From NCBI GenBank assembly GCA_038087015.1, contig JASBNA010000117.1, positions 1-63,908 on the forward strand: 63,908 bases of DNA, in the 5' to 3' direction. The notes below the pieces were generated by a model. The model was not told the DNA's origin. It worked only from the letters and a program-made list of their open reading frames with translations, and ran no database searches. Made by a program: the position numbers and the translations under genes. Each line of letters starts with the position of its first letter. Within the stretch, counting starts at the first letter, position 1. Below, one piece after another: positions 1-10,048 of the stretch. This stretch comes from Cerrena zonata. Its lineage: Eukaryota; Basidiomycota; Agaricomycetes; Polyporales; Cerrenaceae.

Positions 1-1257
1 AGCAGTTGGATCAGTACCTTTTGGAACAGTAGCAGGATCACGAACCAAAGGTCTAATACCAGACCAAGCACTTAAAACATCTTCTCTTTCAACTGGGAAA
101 ACAATATATTTTTGTAATTCTTTCAAAATATCTTGAATTTCTTCTTCTAATGGAATTGGATTTTCAGGAACAGATTTTAAAGGAGTATCAGTAGTACCAG
201 CTAAAACTTTACCTTGCCAAGGTAAGAAAAACATGACACGACCATCAGCAGTAGAAGGATCTAATAAACCCATATCTCTTGGACAATAATATTCAGGTAA
301 AACAACATGAACACCACTTGAAGGAACAACCATACGAGGAGCTTCTGGTTTCTTTGGAGGTAAACCTAGAGGATCTTCATCCATTTCTAATAATTTATCA
401 GCAAAAGGACCAGTTGCATTAACAGTAGCGGTAGCTTTAATATTGAATTCTTCACCAGTTTCACGATTCTTAGCACGAACACCAATCAATTTACCATCTT
501 CTTTTAATAATTGCAAAACTTCCATATAATTCAAAACAGTTGCACCATTATCAATAGCAGTAATAGCCAAGGTAGCATTCATTCTAGCATCATTAAAAGT
601 ACCGTCATGGTAAACACAGGTGGCTTTCAAATTCGAATCATCCATCATTGGAGCAATAGCACTAGTCATTTCTCTACTGAAAACAGTAGAATTTCTTAAA
701 TTTTGATGACCAGCAAACCAATCATACATTTTACAACCAATAAAGAAATAAGGAACTTGCCACCATTTATAAACTGGAATCATAATTGGCAAAACTGAAC
801 ATAAATGAGGAGCAGTTCTTAACATATTACCACGTTCATTCAAAGCTTCGATAACCAAATCCAATTGAGCTTTTGATAATTGGAAAATAGCTTTTTCTAA
901 ATAACGAACACCACCATGGGCCATTTTAGTAGATTTTGAAGAAGTACCTGAAGCAAAATCATTCTTTTCTAATAAACAAACATTTAAACCTCTAGTGGCA
1001 GCATCAACTGCAGTCCCGGTCCCAGTAGCACCCCCACCAACAACAATAACATCAAATTTGGGAGTAGCCTTAACTTTTTCTAGTAATTGTTCTCTAGAAG
1101 GAGGAGTTTCCAACTTCTTTCTCAATGGTTTATAAGAATTTTGTAAATTTGGACTCACTGGAGGTTTAATGAAATCAAGATAAATGATACCTCCACCAAC
1201 TACGGCAGTGGTTGCTAATGTAGCCTTACCAAAGACTGATTTGAAAAATCTCGACAT
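1..1257 (-). CDS. GUT2: Mitochondrial FAD-dependent glycerol-3-phosphate dehydrogenase, 3' part cut by window edge
   Basis: Oxidises glycerol-3-phosphate to dihydroxyacetone phosphate at the inner mitochondrial membrane and passes electrons to ubiquinone; part of glycerol use and the G3P shuttle. The frame opens at the ATG whose first base is 1257 and stays open for 419 codons to base 1, so the C-terminal third (EF-hand-like and DAO C-terminal regions in the family) lies outside. Visible are a hydrophobic N-terminal segment (about residues 10-27) that fits a mitochondrial anchor, a Rossmann FAD loop VVGGGATGTGTA near residues 72-83, then GLNVCLLEKNDFASGTSS and MAHGGVRYLE, all typical of GlpD/Gut2. 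No frameshift in the visible part. Family assignment is very secure; the exact symbol follows from the yeast context. Confidence 0.95.
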   Translation of the reverse strand, partial: MSRFFKSVFGKATLATTAVVGGGIIYLDFIKPPVSPNLQNSYKPLRKKLETPPSREQLLEKVKATPKFDVIVVGGGATGTGTAVDAATRGLNVCLLEKNDFASGTSSKSTKMAHGGVRYLEKAIFQLSKAQLDLVIEALNERGNMLRTAPHLCSVLPIMIPVYKWWQVPYFFIGCKMYDWFAGHQNLRNSTVFSREMTSAIAPMMDDSNLKATCVYHDGTFNDARMNATLAITAIDNGATVLNYMEVLQLLKEDGKLIGVRAKNRETGEEFNIKATATVNATGPFADKLLEMDEDPLGLPPKKPEAPRMVVPSSGVHVVLPEYYCPRDMGLLDPSTADGRVMFFLPWQGKVLAGTTDTPLKSVPENPIPLEEEIQDILKELQKYIVFPVEREDVLSAWSGIRPLVRDPATVPKGTDPTA

Positions 1258-2685
1258 TAGCAGATATAATACAAAAAATGGAAAAATCGAAGATAACTAA
1301 CAAAAGAAAAAAAAAAATAAATAGAAAAATAAACTAAAACTAAAACAAAAATCTATCCACCTCGATCGAATAATAATATAAAAACACAAGTCTATAAAGA
1401 ATAACCTGCTGAAAGGTAAGAAGAAAGATGTAAGTTGAAAAAGAAAAGTCAAAGATTAAATTTGAAAATTTTATTTAAAAAAAAAATTTCAGATGAAGAA
1501 ATTACAATCTTTATATGTAGTGTAGCAAATTTAAAAGCTGGAAAATTAATTAGCCATACAAAACAAAAATAATCATTTCTCAAACAAATCCAGCACACTT
1601 ATTTGTTGAAATCAAATACTTGCTGGTGTACGCCAGGGAATTAAGACCAACTGGCAGTGTAGCAAAGGTTAACAGCAATGCGTGTTCAAGCAAGCGTTGC
1701 TCGAATGACTGGAGCGATTCTCGTGATAATCTTTTGCGACTACTACAATTCTTAACTACAATCACTCAATCACCTTTGCTTAATGGTGTAACTTATCACA
1801 ATCCCAGACCTAGGACTAGCGACAGCTTCTTATGATAGTCGTTAGCGCAGCGGGTCAACGGATACTGACGGAGTCCACCTTTCCACTTGCCTCGGTTGAT
1901 TGCTCGGTAGGAAATTAGGTTTGCGGGTTGTGAGTATAGCAACCTGCAGAAAAAACTAGAAAAACACACGTGCACCACGCGCTTGCACCCGTACATGTGA
2001 GACATCGGGGACCGAAAAAAAAAAGAAAATACTGGTATCAATTACCTAAAACGTACGTGTTTGTGGATGAGCGGTATTGCAATGTGATAGATCATATTGA
2101 AAAATCCCACTGACTTCCCAGATTAACATAAATAGAGCTGGTTTTCCCTTGATTCTTTGAAGAGTATAATTTGGGCCATAGATTGAACCAGCTTACTTAC
2201 ACAATTTAGTGTACAGTTAAGATATTTACAGTCAAGCTGTACCAGTAAGTACCACTTTTATTTAATTAGCAAGCGAAACACTTAAGCTTCATTGGATATA
2301 TGCAAAAGATAACAGTGAAAGGTAAAGTGATATGATAGTTGACTGTCGCGTGACACCAGCCAGGCACAATAGTTCATATTATGTGAGATGATACCTGAAC
2401 TAATTGGATGCTCAGTGATCACTTGGATGCGTCACCTATAAAATATTTTAGTGCTTCCCTTCCTGCAAATGCTATGAGAATAATCAGTAGAATGGTTCAT
2501 GAAAGTTAGGGAACTGGATTTTGCAGCCACTTGGAGTTCCGGTCTCCACCCTCGGCAGAAGGCTCGGTTGTGCTCGCTCCCCCGGAGACCGGGTTTCCCA
2601 GGCTTTTTTTTCCACACTAGAGTGGAAAAATCATTAAAACTAGTACGCTATCATTATTTCAACGTCAGCATTAATGAAATAGAAT
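1258..2685. other. Intergenic region between GUT2 and UBX2-like gene
   Basis: About 1.4 kb between divergently transcribed genes. It holds short frames of 61-81 codons with no coding look, a CACGTG box at 1967-1972, a GCACCCGTACAT motif at 1985-1996 (one base off the Rap1 consensus), and a GC-rich hairpin with a T-run at 2539-2611 listed separately. I see no tRNA, although TTAGCGCAGCGGG near 1840 resembles an A box. Confidence 0.6.
2539..2611 (+). repeat. GC-rich inverted repeat followed by T8
   Basis: CCGGTCTCC (2539-2547) and GGAGACCGG (2584-2592) form a perfect 9-bp stem around a 36-nt GC-rich loop; a run of eight T follows at 2604-2611. It sits 75 bp before the UBX2-like start codon and is far richer in G+C than its surroundings. 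The layout resembles the 3' end of a Pol III transcript or a structured leader, but I found no matching A/B boxes and do not recognise an RNA family. Confidence 0.45.
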
Positions 2686-4347
2686 ATGGATCAATTAACA
2701 GCTCATCAAAAATCTCAAGTCGATGAGTTCAAAGCCCTTACAGGGCTACTGGAAGAAGAAAAAACTGAAGAGGTAATTAAATTATTGACCATTAATGATT
2801 GGAATTTGAATAATTGTGCCATAAATTACTTTGATAATGGATTTGAATCAATAAATGAATCAAATTACCAACAAGAATCAAATCAACAACAAGAATCTCA
2901 CGATTTTGAAAGATTTGATCACGAAAACACTTCTTTACATCATAGAACTGGATCAAGTAACATGAATTTACAAAGTCAAATGTTATTAGATGATTTTTTA
3001 CCAAGATTACCGAAAGCACCTAGAATATCAAATAATTGGACATTTGAATTGGGTATTCATAAATCGATAAAAGATAGTATGACTAATGAAAAACAAGTGT
3101 TTGATGAAGAAAAATCAAAGAAAAAATCACCAATTACTTCAATTTGGTTGTTTTTATTGATTATACCAAAAACTTTATTACAAATGATAATACTGTTCTT
3201 GAAATATTTCCTTGGTTTAGGCAATACAATTTCCACAGTTAACCGATTCCCCAATAAGTTTAAATATGATAACTACGAAGAAGATTACAAAATGATAACT
3301 AATCATGAAGTTGAAAATTATAATTTTTTCGAAAATGATTTCAATTCAGTTCATGAAAGATGTCAAAATAATTTTGAATGGTTATTAGTTATCTTGGTTA
3401 ATGATAATCAAGATACTCAAGCTTTCCATCAAAATTTATTGGAAAATCCAAAATTTAATAAATTATTTAATAAACTGAATGGTATTTTTAAAGAAACTTG
3501 CATTTATACTAATAACATTGATAAAAACCCAGAAGCTTTTGAAGTAGGCTCAACTTATAAAATAAAAAAATTACCTTATATAATGTTAATTGGGAATGTT
3601 ACTAATAATTCTTCAATTATGTCATCAATGTCAATCACTTATAAATCGAATATCTCAAATAATTACTTATCCGATTCTAAAACAACAAGTGATAAGATTT
3701 TGAAAAATTTAAATAAATTATTAGAAAATTTCAATCCTCAATTAATTACTAAAAGAATTGATAAACAAGAAATCGAACTAAGTAGAATAATTAAGGAACA
3801 ACAAGATTCTGCATACTTGAAATCAATGGAAAAGGATAGATTGAAAAAACAACAAAAAGAAGACGAAAAATTGAAACAAACTGAATTACTCAATAACCAA
3901 AAAACTCACGATAATTTTTTAATTCACTTAATCCAGTCAAATTGGTTTAAGTTTAAAAATGAATCTTTAGATGGAAAAACTACCAAAATTGCAATCAAAT
4001 TACCAAACGGTAACCGTTTAATTGAAATTATAAATTTAAAAATCAACTTGATTGATCTTTATTTCTATGTCGAATGTAAATTATTTACAATCGATTTACT
4101 AAATAATGAATCTTTAGAGTTACAAAATAATGATGATGCCTTAACTTACATAAATAATTTACAATCGGAAGACGACTATAAAGGTATTGGTTTTGATGAA
4201 TACTTGAAAAACTTCCCTTTCAATTTTGAATTAATCCAACCTTTCCCCAAGAAAATCTTTGAATTTAGTGATACTTCAATTGAACATATCCCTGAATTGA
4301 AATCTGGTGGAAACTTATTAGTGGAATACACCGATAACGATGACTAA
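2686..4347 (+). CDS. UBX2: UBA-UAS-UBX protein, Ubx2-like ERAD/lipid-droplet Cdc48 recruiter
   Basis: 553 residues. The order of parts is that of Ubx2/UBXD8. An N-terminal UBA-like helix bundle (about 5-50) comes first, with LLTINDWNLNNCAINYFDNG. A long hydrophobic stretch at about 146-180 (SIWLFLLIIPKTLLQMIILF) fits an ER or lipid-droplet hairpin. Next are a thioredoxin-like UAS domain (about 215-350, NNFEWLLVILVNDNQD), a charged coiled coil (about 370-410), and a C-terminal UBX domain (about 415-540) containing TTKIAIKLPNGNRLIEI. In yeast Ubx2 recruits Cdc48 to ER ubiquitin ligases for ERAD and also acts in lipid-droplet and mitochondrial quality control. The start is the first ATG after stop codons. 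S. cerevisiae Ubx3 has a related plan, so the paralogue choice is inferred; the family is secure. Confidence 0.8.
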   Translation: MDQLTAHQKSQVDEFKALTGLLEEEKTEEVIKLLTINDWNLNNCAINYFDNGFESINESNYQQESNQQQESHDFERFDHENTSLHHRTGSSNMNLQSQMLLDDFLPRLPKAPRISNNWTFELGIHKSIKDSMTNEKQVFDEEKSKKKSPITSIWLFLLIIPKTLLQMIILFLKYFLGLGNTISTVNRFPNKFKYDNYEEDYKMITNHEVENYNFFENDFNSVHERCQNNFEWLLVILVNDNQDTQAFHQNLLENPKFNKLFNKLNGIFKETCIYTNNIDKNPEAFEVGSTYKIKKLPYIMLIGNVTNNSSIMSSMSITYKSNISNNYLSDSKTTSDKILKNLNKLLENFNPQLITKRIDKQEIELSRIIKEQQDSAYLKSMEKDRLKKQQKEDEKLKQTELLNNQKTHDNFLIHLIQSNWFKFKNESLDGKTTKIAIKLPNGNRLIEIINLKINLIDLYFYVECKLFTIDLLNNESLELQNNDDALTYINNLQSEDDYKGIGFDEYLKNFPFNFELIQPFPKKIFEFSDTSIEHIPELKSGGNLLVEYTDNDD

Positions 4348-4625
4348 TTAGATACTTTAAAATGCACGATAATCAATCATGATTACTTGGTACGTTTATA
4401 ACTGTAGACATAGCCTGGTTGCCAAAAGCTAACTCTTGATGGTCTCCTACTAGTATATACATTTTTTTTTTGCATTAACTCTAAACTGTAAAACATGCTA
4501 AATGAATATTTGCGGGTTACTCCCCCGTCTTGGCCAAGGCTGACCTGGGGAGGATAAAACTACTCACGCAATTAAAAAAGCTGAAATAGCTGAAGGAATT
4601 ATCAACTACAAGATATAGTATTGCA

Positions 4626-6050
4626 ATGGCTAGTCGTCAATCTAGGTTAGAGGCTGAAAAGTTGGCCATTATCCAAAAATCCATGTCAAATAGGGGACGC
4701 TCAGTTTCCCCATCAAGATCTGGAAATAATAGCAGATCATCCTCAACCCTGGACGAAAGATTTAATAAAGATTTGAAATGGTCAATAACTAATCATGACC
4801 CACTGGAGAGATTGAAGAGAACCAGCAAGAACGGTGACAATAGTCGTGAAGATGATGAAGATAATGATTTTTGGGATAATGAAGTGAGTGAAGAAGAACA
4901 TATTAGTGATGATGATGATAACGAGAAATTTCAATATGACGACACTGGGAATATTTTACCAAATTATGCATGTCACGATGAAAAAATCAATGAGATATCG
5001 TCAATTCTTGAAAATTCAAATTTGAATGATCGATCAACAGTTAGAAAATTAGAACAATTGACAGCTCATGAACGGGGGTTTGCAAATGCTAAATCTACTG
5101 GTAATTCAGTAAATGAAAATCTATTGAAGAAGTTAGAAACGGATAAACAGGCCCTTACTGGTAATGAAGAGTTGGATTTGTTAAAAACTGATCAAGATGA
5201 AAAATCAAGAAAACAAAAGTTGGAAAACTATTCGAATTATCGTAAAAAAATTGTTGACCAAGAGAATGAAAATTTGAAAAGTAATGATCCAAATGAAGTT
5301 GATCCAGTTGATAAAGAAAGTTCTCCTGAATCAGATAATAACAAAGAGTATATGATTCCTTACACCTCTGCTGTCGAAGATAAGTTGGATTCAGAATTTG
5401 CTTCAAAATTGAATGAGACCATCAAAGAAGGGGAAATTGATTCGAATAAAAATCAATCAAGAGTGATCCAAACTATAACCCGTGGTAATTTTTTTCAACT
5501 TATCAATCCAAAGGTTAAACCAAAGATGTTTTTAGTTTGTATGGATTTTTCTCCAGAATCAATTTTTGCATTAGAATGGTGCCTTGGTACGGTTTTGGTT
5601 GACGGCTCAGTTTTATTCATTGTTTATGTTATCGAAGAAAATGATACTAATCACCACTTGAAGGGAAATACTTTAAATGAATCTAGCAGAGAAAATTTCC
5701 GTATTAATATGTTAAATAAAGCAAAACAACAAGTTTTAAATTTATTAAAATTAACAAAGCTACAAATTCATATAGTTATTGAAATAATTCATCACCCAAT
5801 TCCAAGACACTTGATCATCGAATTAATCGACAATTTACAACCTACCTTGGTTGTGGTTGGTTCAAAAGGTCAAAGTGCCATTAAGGGGGTTTTATTGGGT
5901 TCATTGTCTAATTATTTGGTTACTAAATCAACAGTTCCTGTTATGGTTGTCAGAGAAAAATTAAAGAAAATTAATAGATTTAAAAGTGGTTCTTCTATTT
6001 TCTCCAATAATATCAAACCATTAACTTTATCAGAAGCTAGAATTGATTAA
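4626..6050 (+). CDS. UspA-type universal stress domain protein with acidic N-terminal extension
   Basis: 474 residues. Residues 1-295 are mostly charged and low complexity, with Ser/Arg-rich (RSVSPSRSG) and Asp/Glu-rich stretches. Residues about 300-450 form a UspA fold: it opens with PKMFLVCMDFSPESIFALEW and ends with VVVGSKGQSAIKGVLLGSLS followed by STVPVMVV, which matches the G-x2-G-x9-G-(S/T) nucleotide-binding signature of ATP-binding universal stress proteins. Fungal proteins of this build are thought to act in stress responses, but the exact role is unknown and I give no symbol. It lies head to tail after the UBX2-like gene with a 278-bp spacer and converges on the SLX5-like gene. Confidence 0.8.
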   Translation: MASRQSRLEAEKLAIIQKSMSNRGRSVSPSRSGNNSRSSSTLDERFNKDLKWSITNHDPLERLKRTSKNGDNSREDDEDNDFWDNEVSEEEHISDDDDNEKFQYDDTGNILPNYACHDEKINEISSILENSNLNDRSTVRKLEQLTAHERGFANAKSTGNSVNENLLKKLETDKQALTGNEELDLLKTDQDEKSRKQKLENYSNYRKKIVDQENENLKSNDPNEVDPVDKESSPESDNNKEYMIPYTSAVEDKLDSEFASKLNETIKEGEIDSNKNQSRVIQTITRGNFFQLINPKVKPKMFLVCMDFSPESIFALEWCLGTVLVDGSVLFIVYVIEENDTNHHLKGNTLNESSRENFRINMLNKAKQQVLNLLKLTKLQIHIVIEIIHHPIPRHLIIELIDNLQPTLVVVGSKGQSAIKGVLLGSLSNYLVTKSTVPVMVVREKLKKINRFKSGSSIFSNNIKPLTLSEARID

Positions 6051-6271
6051 AGTTTTAAATTTTGGTGATTTTCATTATATTTACTGTGTTTGGGCTTGCG
6101 TTTTTTATCAAGTTGTTTCTTTTCAATTCTCTCTCTCTTTTTATGAAAACAAAAAGCAAAGTAAGTGCTTTTAATTTATAGCAATACGATATAATGATTT
6201 TTTTTTGCATTAGTTTACGTAAAATCATTTTGATTTCACATTGATATATCACATACATAAGTTATACATGT

Positions 6272-7893
6272 TCATAAATATAATTCTTGAAAATTATTTT
6301 TCCCACCTTTGACAAATTGTCTTCCACAATCTTCTGCTGGACACTTTCGAGGTGCTGTTATAAGTGGGTTATCAATAGTTATATCACTACGTTTATTCTT
6401 CCGACCATTTCCTCGATCTTTATTAACTATATTCTTAACACAGCGACCACAAAATAAATGTCCACATTTTGAAGTAAAGACTCGTTTCAGTAATGTTCGA
6501 TCAGTTTCAAAACATTGTTTAATACAAAACCAAGGAGCTTGAACATGGGAATTTTTTGAAAATTCAGCTAATTTTAAATCCCATTGAGGGTTTGGCTTGA
6601 AGGCTTCAGGTATACCTTCTCCTAAAGTTATTCCCACAAAGTTCACACATTCCATTTTCATCTGGTTTAATATTATTTGAATACCCTTTCAATTCATTCT
6701 TGGCCACTAATTTTTTATCCTCTAATGCTTTTTTATTATAAGTGTTTTCAGATTGCAATCTTCTATCCATTGCGGTTTCATTGTCACGCTCAATTCTTTC
6801 CATAATTGAACCTTCAACTTGATCGGAATCTCTGAAAATCATTAAACCGCCTTCAAGGGATCTATGAGTATGTGCATAAGGCAGTATCAAGGGGAAATTC
6901 AATTTGATTGGATAGCTCTTCGAGGATCATATCAGGTAATTGGAATTGTTCATATTGGTTTTCATTTGCTCTATTGAATCTACGAGAATGTAATGTGCTT
7001 GTATTTCTACCACGAACTCCACGTCCACGAGTTCCACGTCCACGCCCACGTAAACTATTACGACCACGGTTATTCCCTTGACCGAATTGGAAACGGATGA
7101 ATGCAGGGTTAGGAGCAGGTTGTTCTCTTTCTCTTGGGCGACTAAAATAAGGATCATCATCTTCAAATATTCCAAGGGGAGTTTCAATCTGCCGCATTAT
7201 GCTTTGTCGAAATATCTCGCCATCAGATAGTATCGGAGGATTTTCAACTTGAGGTAGGTAGCGGAGAGCTTGTCGAGCGGGCCTTTGTCCAGTGATTTCG
7301 ATTTCATCATCTGAATGGTTACTTAATCTCCTCCGGACATTACGACCTTGGATATATTCTATTGGTGAACCAGGCCGTATATGTCCTCTGGTGGGAACAT
7401 CATTGGACTCTTCATTGACTGGAACTGGTATTAGCAGTGGTTCTATGGTATTAGAGCCTGTAATCTGAATATCATTATCGTTCATATCGTTGTCATTATC
7501 ATTATCGTTGGTATCATTGATTACAATCACATCATTACTATCATCTTCCCTTCTATAATCACTAATATTCACCCTACTTTCCGTATCGGCATCATCATCC
7601 GAAATCTCGATAATGCTATGGTGGCGATTTGTATGGCCATCTGATGGCGGTAGTGTCTCATCGTTTGATATCGAAGCTTCCGCATTACTGGGTATACCAG
7701 CAGACTCAACTCGGTTGGTTTCGTCTTGTTGACTGGAGGGAGCGCTTTCTTGCTGTCGTATATCTGTTTCATCAATAGCTTCTGGTACTTTAGATATGCT
7801 TCTAGGAGAGGTTGGTTCTTGATTTTGGTTTAGATTACCGTGCTGATCATCGGATGCTCCATCCGGGTTAGGCCCAAGTCTAGTATTATCCAT
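6272..7893 (-). CDS. SLX5: Slx5-like SUMO-targeted ubiquitin ligase subunit, frame broken twice
   Basis: The start is ATG at 7893; longer reading begins only at a TTG. The N-terminal half carries repeated hydrophobic-acidic SUMO-interacting motifs (IIEISDDDAD, DVIVIND, DIQITGS, EIEITGQ) and an RG-rich stretch. The C-terminal part holds a RING-type cysteine array: CELCG, then KCGHLFCGRC, then KCPAEDC. SIMs plus C-terminal RING is the plan of Slx5, which with Slx8 ubiquitinates sumoylated nuclear proteins. Three overlapping frames share the protein. One extra C at about 6891-6894 and one extra G at 6633-6635 would explain both shifts, and the protein reads through sensibly once they are allowed for. 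Sequence error or recent inactivation are both possible. The symbol is inferred from architecture, not from an alignment. Confidence 0.72.
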
Positions 7894-8308
7894 GTTTTTT
7901 CCGGGAATTTCAACCACTGACGTCTCCAAGGGCAATTTCCGTTCCTTTATGGATAGTCAAGCACGAAAAAGAAGAAGCAGTAAAGAGAATATTAGAAAAA
8001 ACTTAGTATAACTTATGTATATCAATAAACTATCATACTGTTTAGATAGTAACATCTATAAAGGACGGCGTAGTGTACTAACCGAATGTCTGTATAAGAA
8101 AAAGAAAAAAGTAGAGTTCTAGAAATGTACGGAGGTTTTACTGATTGAAAAAAATAACAAATTTATTAAAGATAAAATACATGAAACGAAATATAGAGTT
8201 GATACCCTGTAATACCAATTTTAATGAGTAAGAACAGTCTTAGTAGCTAGAGATGCTTTCAAAGTTTGTAAAAATGCTATGCGGAGAGTTAATTGGGGAC
8301 CGAAGGGA
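7894..8308. other. Spacer between SLX5-like start and NOP1 stop
   Basis: 415 bp holding the promoter of the SLX5-like gene and the 3' end of NOP1. TACTAAC occurs at about 8078-8084 but no exon pair fits around it. Nothing else recognised. Confidence 0.5.
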
Positions 8309-9274
8309 TTATTTTTTCAAACCACTTCTGACATAACGACCAACAACAATACAATGATCTCTTTCATAAGGTTCTAAAGTCAATTGTTCTAAAGGTTTAA
8401 TTCTTTCTTCTCTTAATTTTTGAACTTCTCTTGCGAAAACGGTTTCAGCGTCAACGGTAGAATCAATACAGTTAGCCTTAATGGAGATAACAACGGTACC
8501 TTGATCTTTCAAGAACATGTGAGAGTTTAAGGCAATAATACGAGCTTGATCTGGTTGAGCAACATCGGCAAAGACAGCATCAACCATACCAATCAACATA
8601 CGGTATTTTTGAGGATGACGAGCATCATCAATGATTGGAATGACATTTGGTCTCTTTTTAGCCATACCAATTAATTCTCTACCTGGTCTATGAGAGAATT
8701 CAACAGCATAAACTAAACCTTCTGGACCAACAACATCAGCAACGTGAGAAACTGAAGTACCGGAAGCAGCACCCAAATATAAAACTTTTTTACCTGGAGC
8801 AATACCTAATTCATCAATACCACCCATAATACCAGCAGCCAATTTAGATCTGAAAGGATTCCAAACACGGTATTCAATCTTGGTTGGAGCAGCACCTTCT
8901 TCTTGAGCAGGTTCTTCAACAGAGATTCTTTTTTCACCGTAGACTGATTCACCTGGAGCAGTGTTTCTGGTAACTAATAAATCTTCTTTACCTCTGGCAA
9001 TGAAGACACCAGCATGTCTATGAGGTTCAATGACAACTTTAGCACCACCTCTAGCACCACCTCTGGCACCACCACGGCCACCTCTGGCACCACCGCGAGC
9101 ACCACCTCTGGCACCACCACGAGCACCACCACGAGCACCACCTCTGGCACCACCACGGCCACCGAATCCACCACGGCCACCACCTCTGGCACCACCACGG
9201 CCACCGAACCCACCACGGCCACCACCACGGCCACCTCTGTCAGAACCTCTACCTCTTGGAGCACCGAAAGCCAT
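8309..9274 (-). CDS. NOP1: Fibrillarin, box C/D snoRNP 2'-O-methyltransferase
   Basis: 321 residues, close to S. cerevisiae Nop1 (327). Residues 7-78 are a glycine/arginine-rich domain built of RGG and GGARGG units; the rest is the fibrillarin methyltransferase fold, with [18 protein letters not shown] as the SAM-binding loop, [17 protein letters not shown] and [16 protein letters not shown]. It methylates rRNA ribose guided by C/D snoRNAs and is needed for pre-rRNA processing in the nucleolus. Codon use is strongly biased (GGT, GCT, AGA, CCA), as for highly expressed genes. An RRPE-like TGAAAAAATT occurs about 117 bp upstream (9391-9400). The start ATG at 9274 matches the conserved N-terminus. 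Confidence 0.97.
   Translation of the reverse strand: MAFGAPRGRGSDRGGRGGGRGGFGGRGGARGGGRGGFGGRGGARGGARGGARGGARGGARGGARGGRGGARGGARGGAKVVIEPHRHAGVFIARGKEDLLVTRNTAPGESVYGEKRISVEEPAQEEGAAPTKIEYRVWNPFRSKLAAGIMGGIDELGIAPGKKVLYLGAASGTSVSHVADVVGPEGLVYAVEFSHRPGRELIGMAKKRPNVIPIIDDARHPQKYRMLIGMVDAVFADVAQPDQARIIALNSHMFLKDQGTVVISIKANCIDSTVDAETVFAREVQKLREERIKPLEQLTLEPYERDHCIVVGRYVRSGLKK
9041..9256 (-). repeat. GAR-domain coding repeat in NOP1
   Basis: Degenerate tandem units coding for GGARGG and RGG, residues 7-78 of fibrillarin. The unit creates long spurious open frames on both strands because it has few stop codons. Length variation between strains would be expected. Confidence 0.9.
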
Positions 9275-10048
9275 TTTGTACTTGTATTAACTTGAGTCTA
9301 TTAATAAACGAATATAAAAAATAAGATCCTACTACTTATTCTTTATAATTACCGAAGTTAATAATGATATACTAGAAAAGAAAATAGTTGTGAAAAAATT
9401 AATGCTCTTCTCATACCCTGCGATGGAGTTTTTCATTTTTTTCACAAATTTTTTCTCCTGCGAACACCGGGTAACCCCTGCTTATGTAAGAATTCGGTCT
9501 TTTTTGTATGCGTTGAAAACCATTTTTGACGCACCATCGCCTAAATTTGCTGGTGGTGTATGGGTGTAATGTTTTTTGCAGTCTTTTTTGCAGTCTTTTT
9601 GCAATCAAACTCACTTATGTGGAGGGGATAAGGACCAACAACAACCACACTAACGCAACATTTGACAATCCTGCTCAAGGTTCATCTATAGGATACAACA
9701 AGGCGGGGGTTCCGATGACTCTTCGAGGAAGTCTGAGCAACAAGCAGTGGTTCGGGGCTATAAGATGCCCTATCAAGTTGCCCTTGTGCCCATGCCTTCT
9801 CTATGGACTTTCCACGATCTTACCATTAGCCAATACACTGGAACTCAACCGTTTCACTTGTGGGTGGAACTGAATAACTTCGTAGAAACGGAAGTTGGAG
9901 GTGGTGGGAAAAAGTGTGCCGTGCACACAAGGACCCACTAGAGGAATTTTTTACTTAAACCAGACAACAAAGGGAGAAGTAAAACATGGCGATAACTATT
10001 TAAATATCTAGAGATTCCCAACAGACAAGTCTAACAAGTATAAGCAAG
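9275..10048. other. Divergent intergenic region NOP1 / SLC35F6-like gene
   Basis: 774 bp acting as promoter for both genes. It holds an RRPE-like element at 9391-9400, a small tandem of TTTTTGCAGTC units near 9573-9605, and short frames with no coding character. No RNA gene recognised. Confidence 0.5.

Noticed and set aside
1589..1805. Possible solo LTR beginning TGTTGAAATC
   Set aside because: No matching second copy, no clear target-site duplication or CA end, and no retroelement coding sequence in the window.
1838..1900. tRNA-like A box (TTAGCGCAGCGGG)
   Set aside because: No B box at a proper distance and no cloverleaf can be drawn.
9014..9295. Two long plus-strand frames rich in Thr/Ser or Pro opposite NOP1
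   Set aside because: They are antisense shadows of the GGN-rich GAR repeat, which has no stop codons in several frames.
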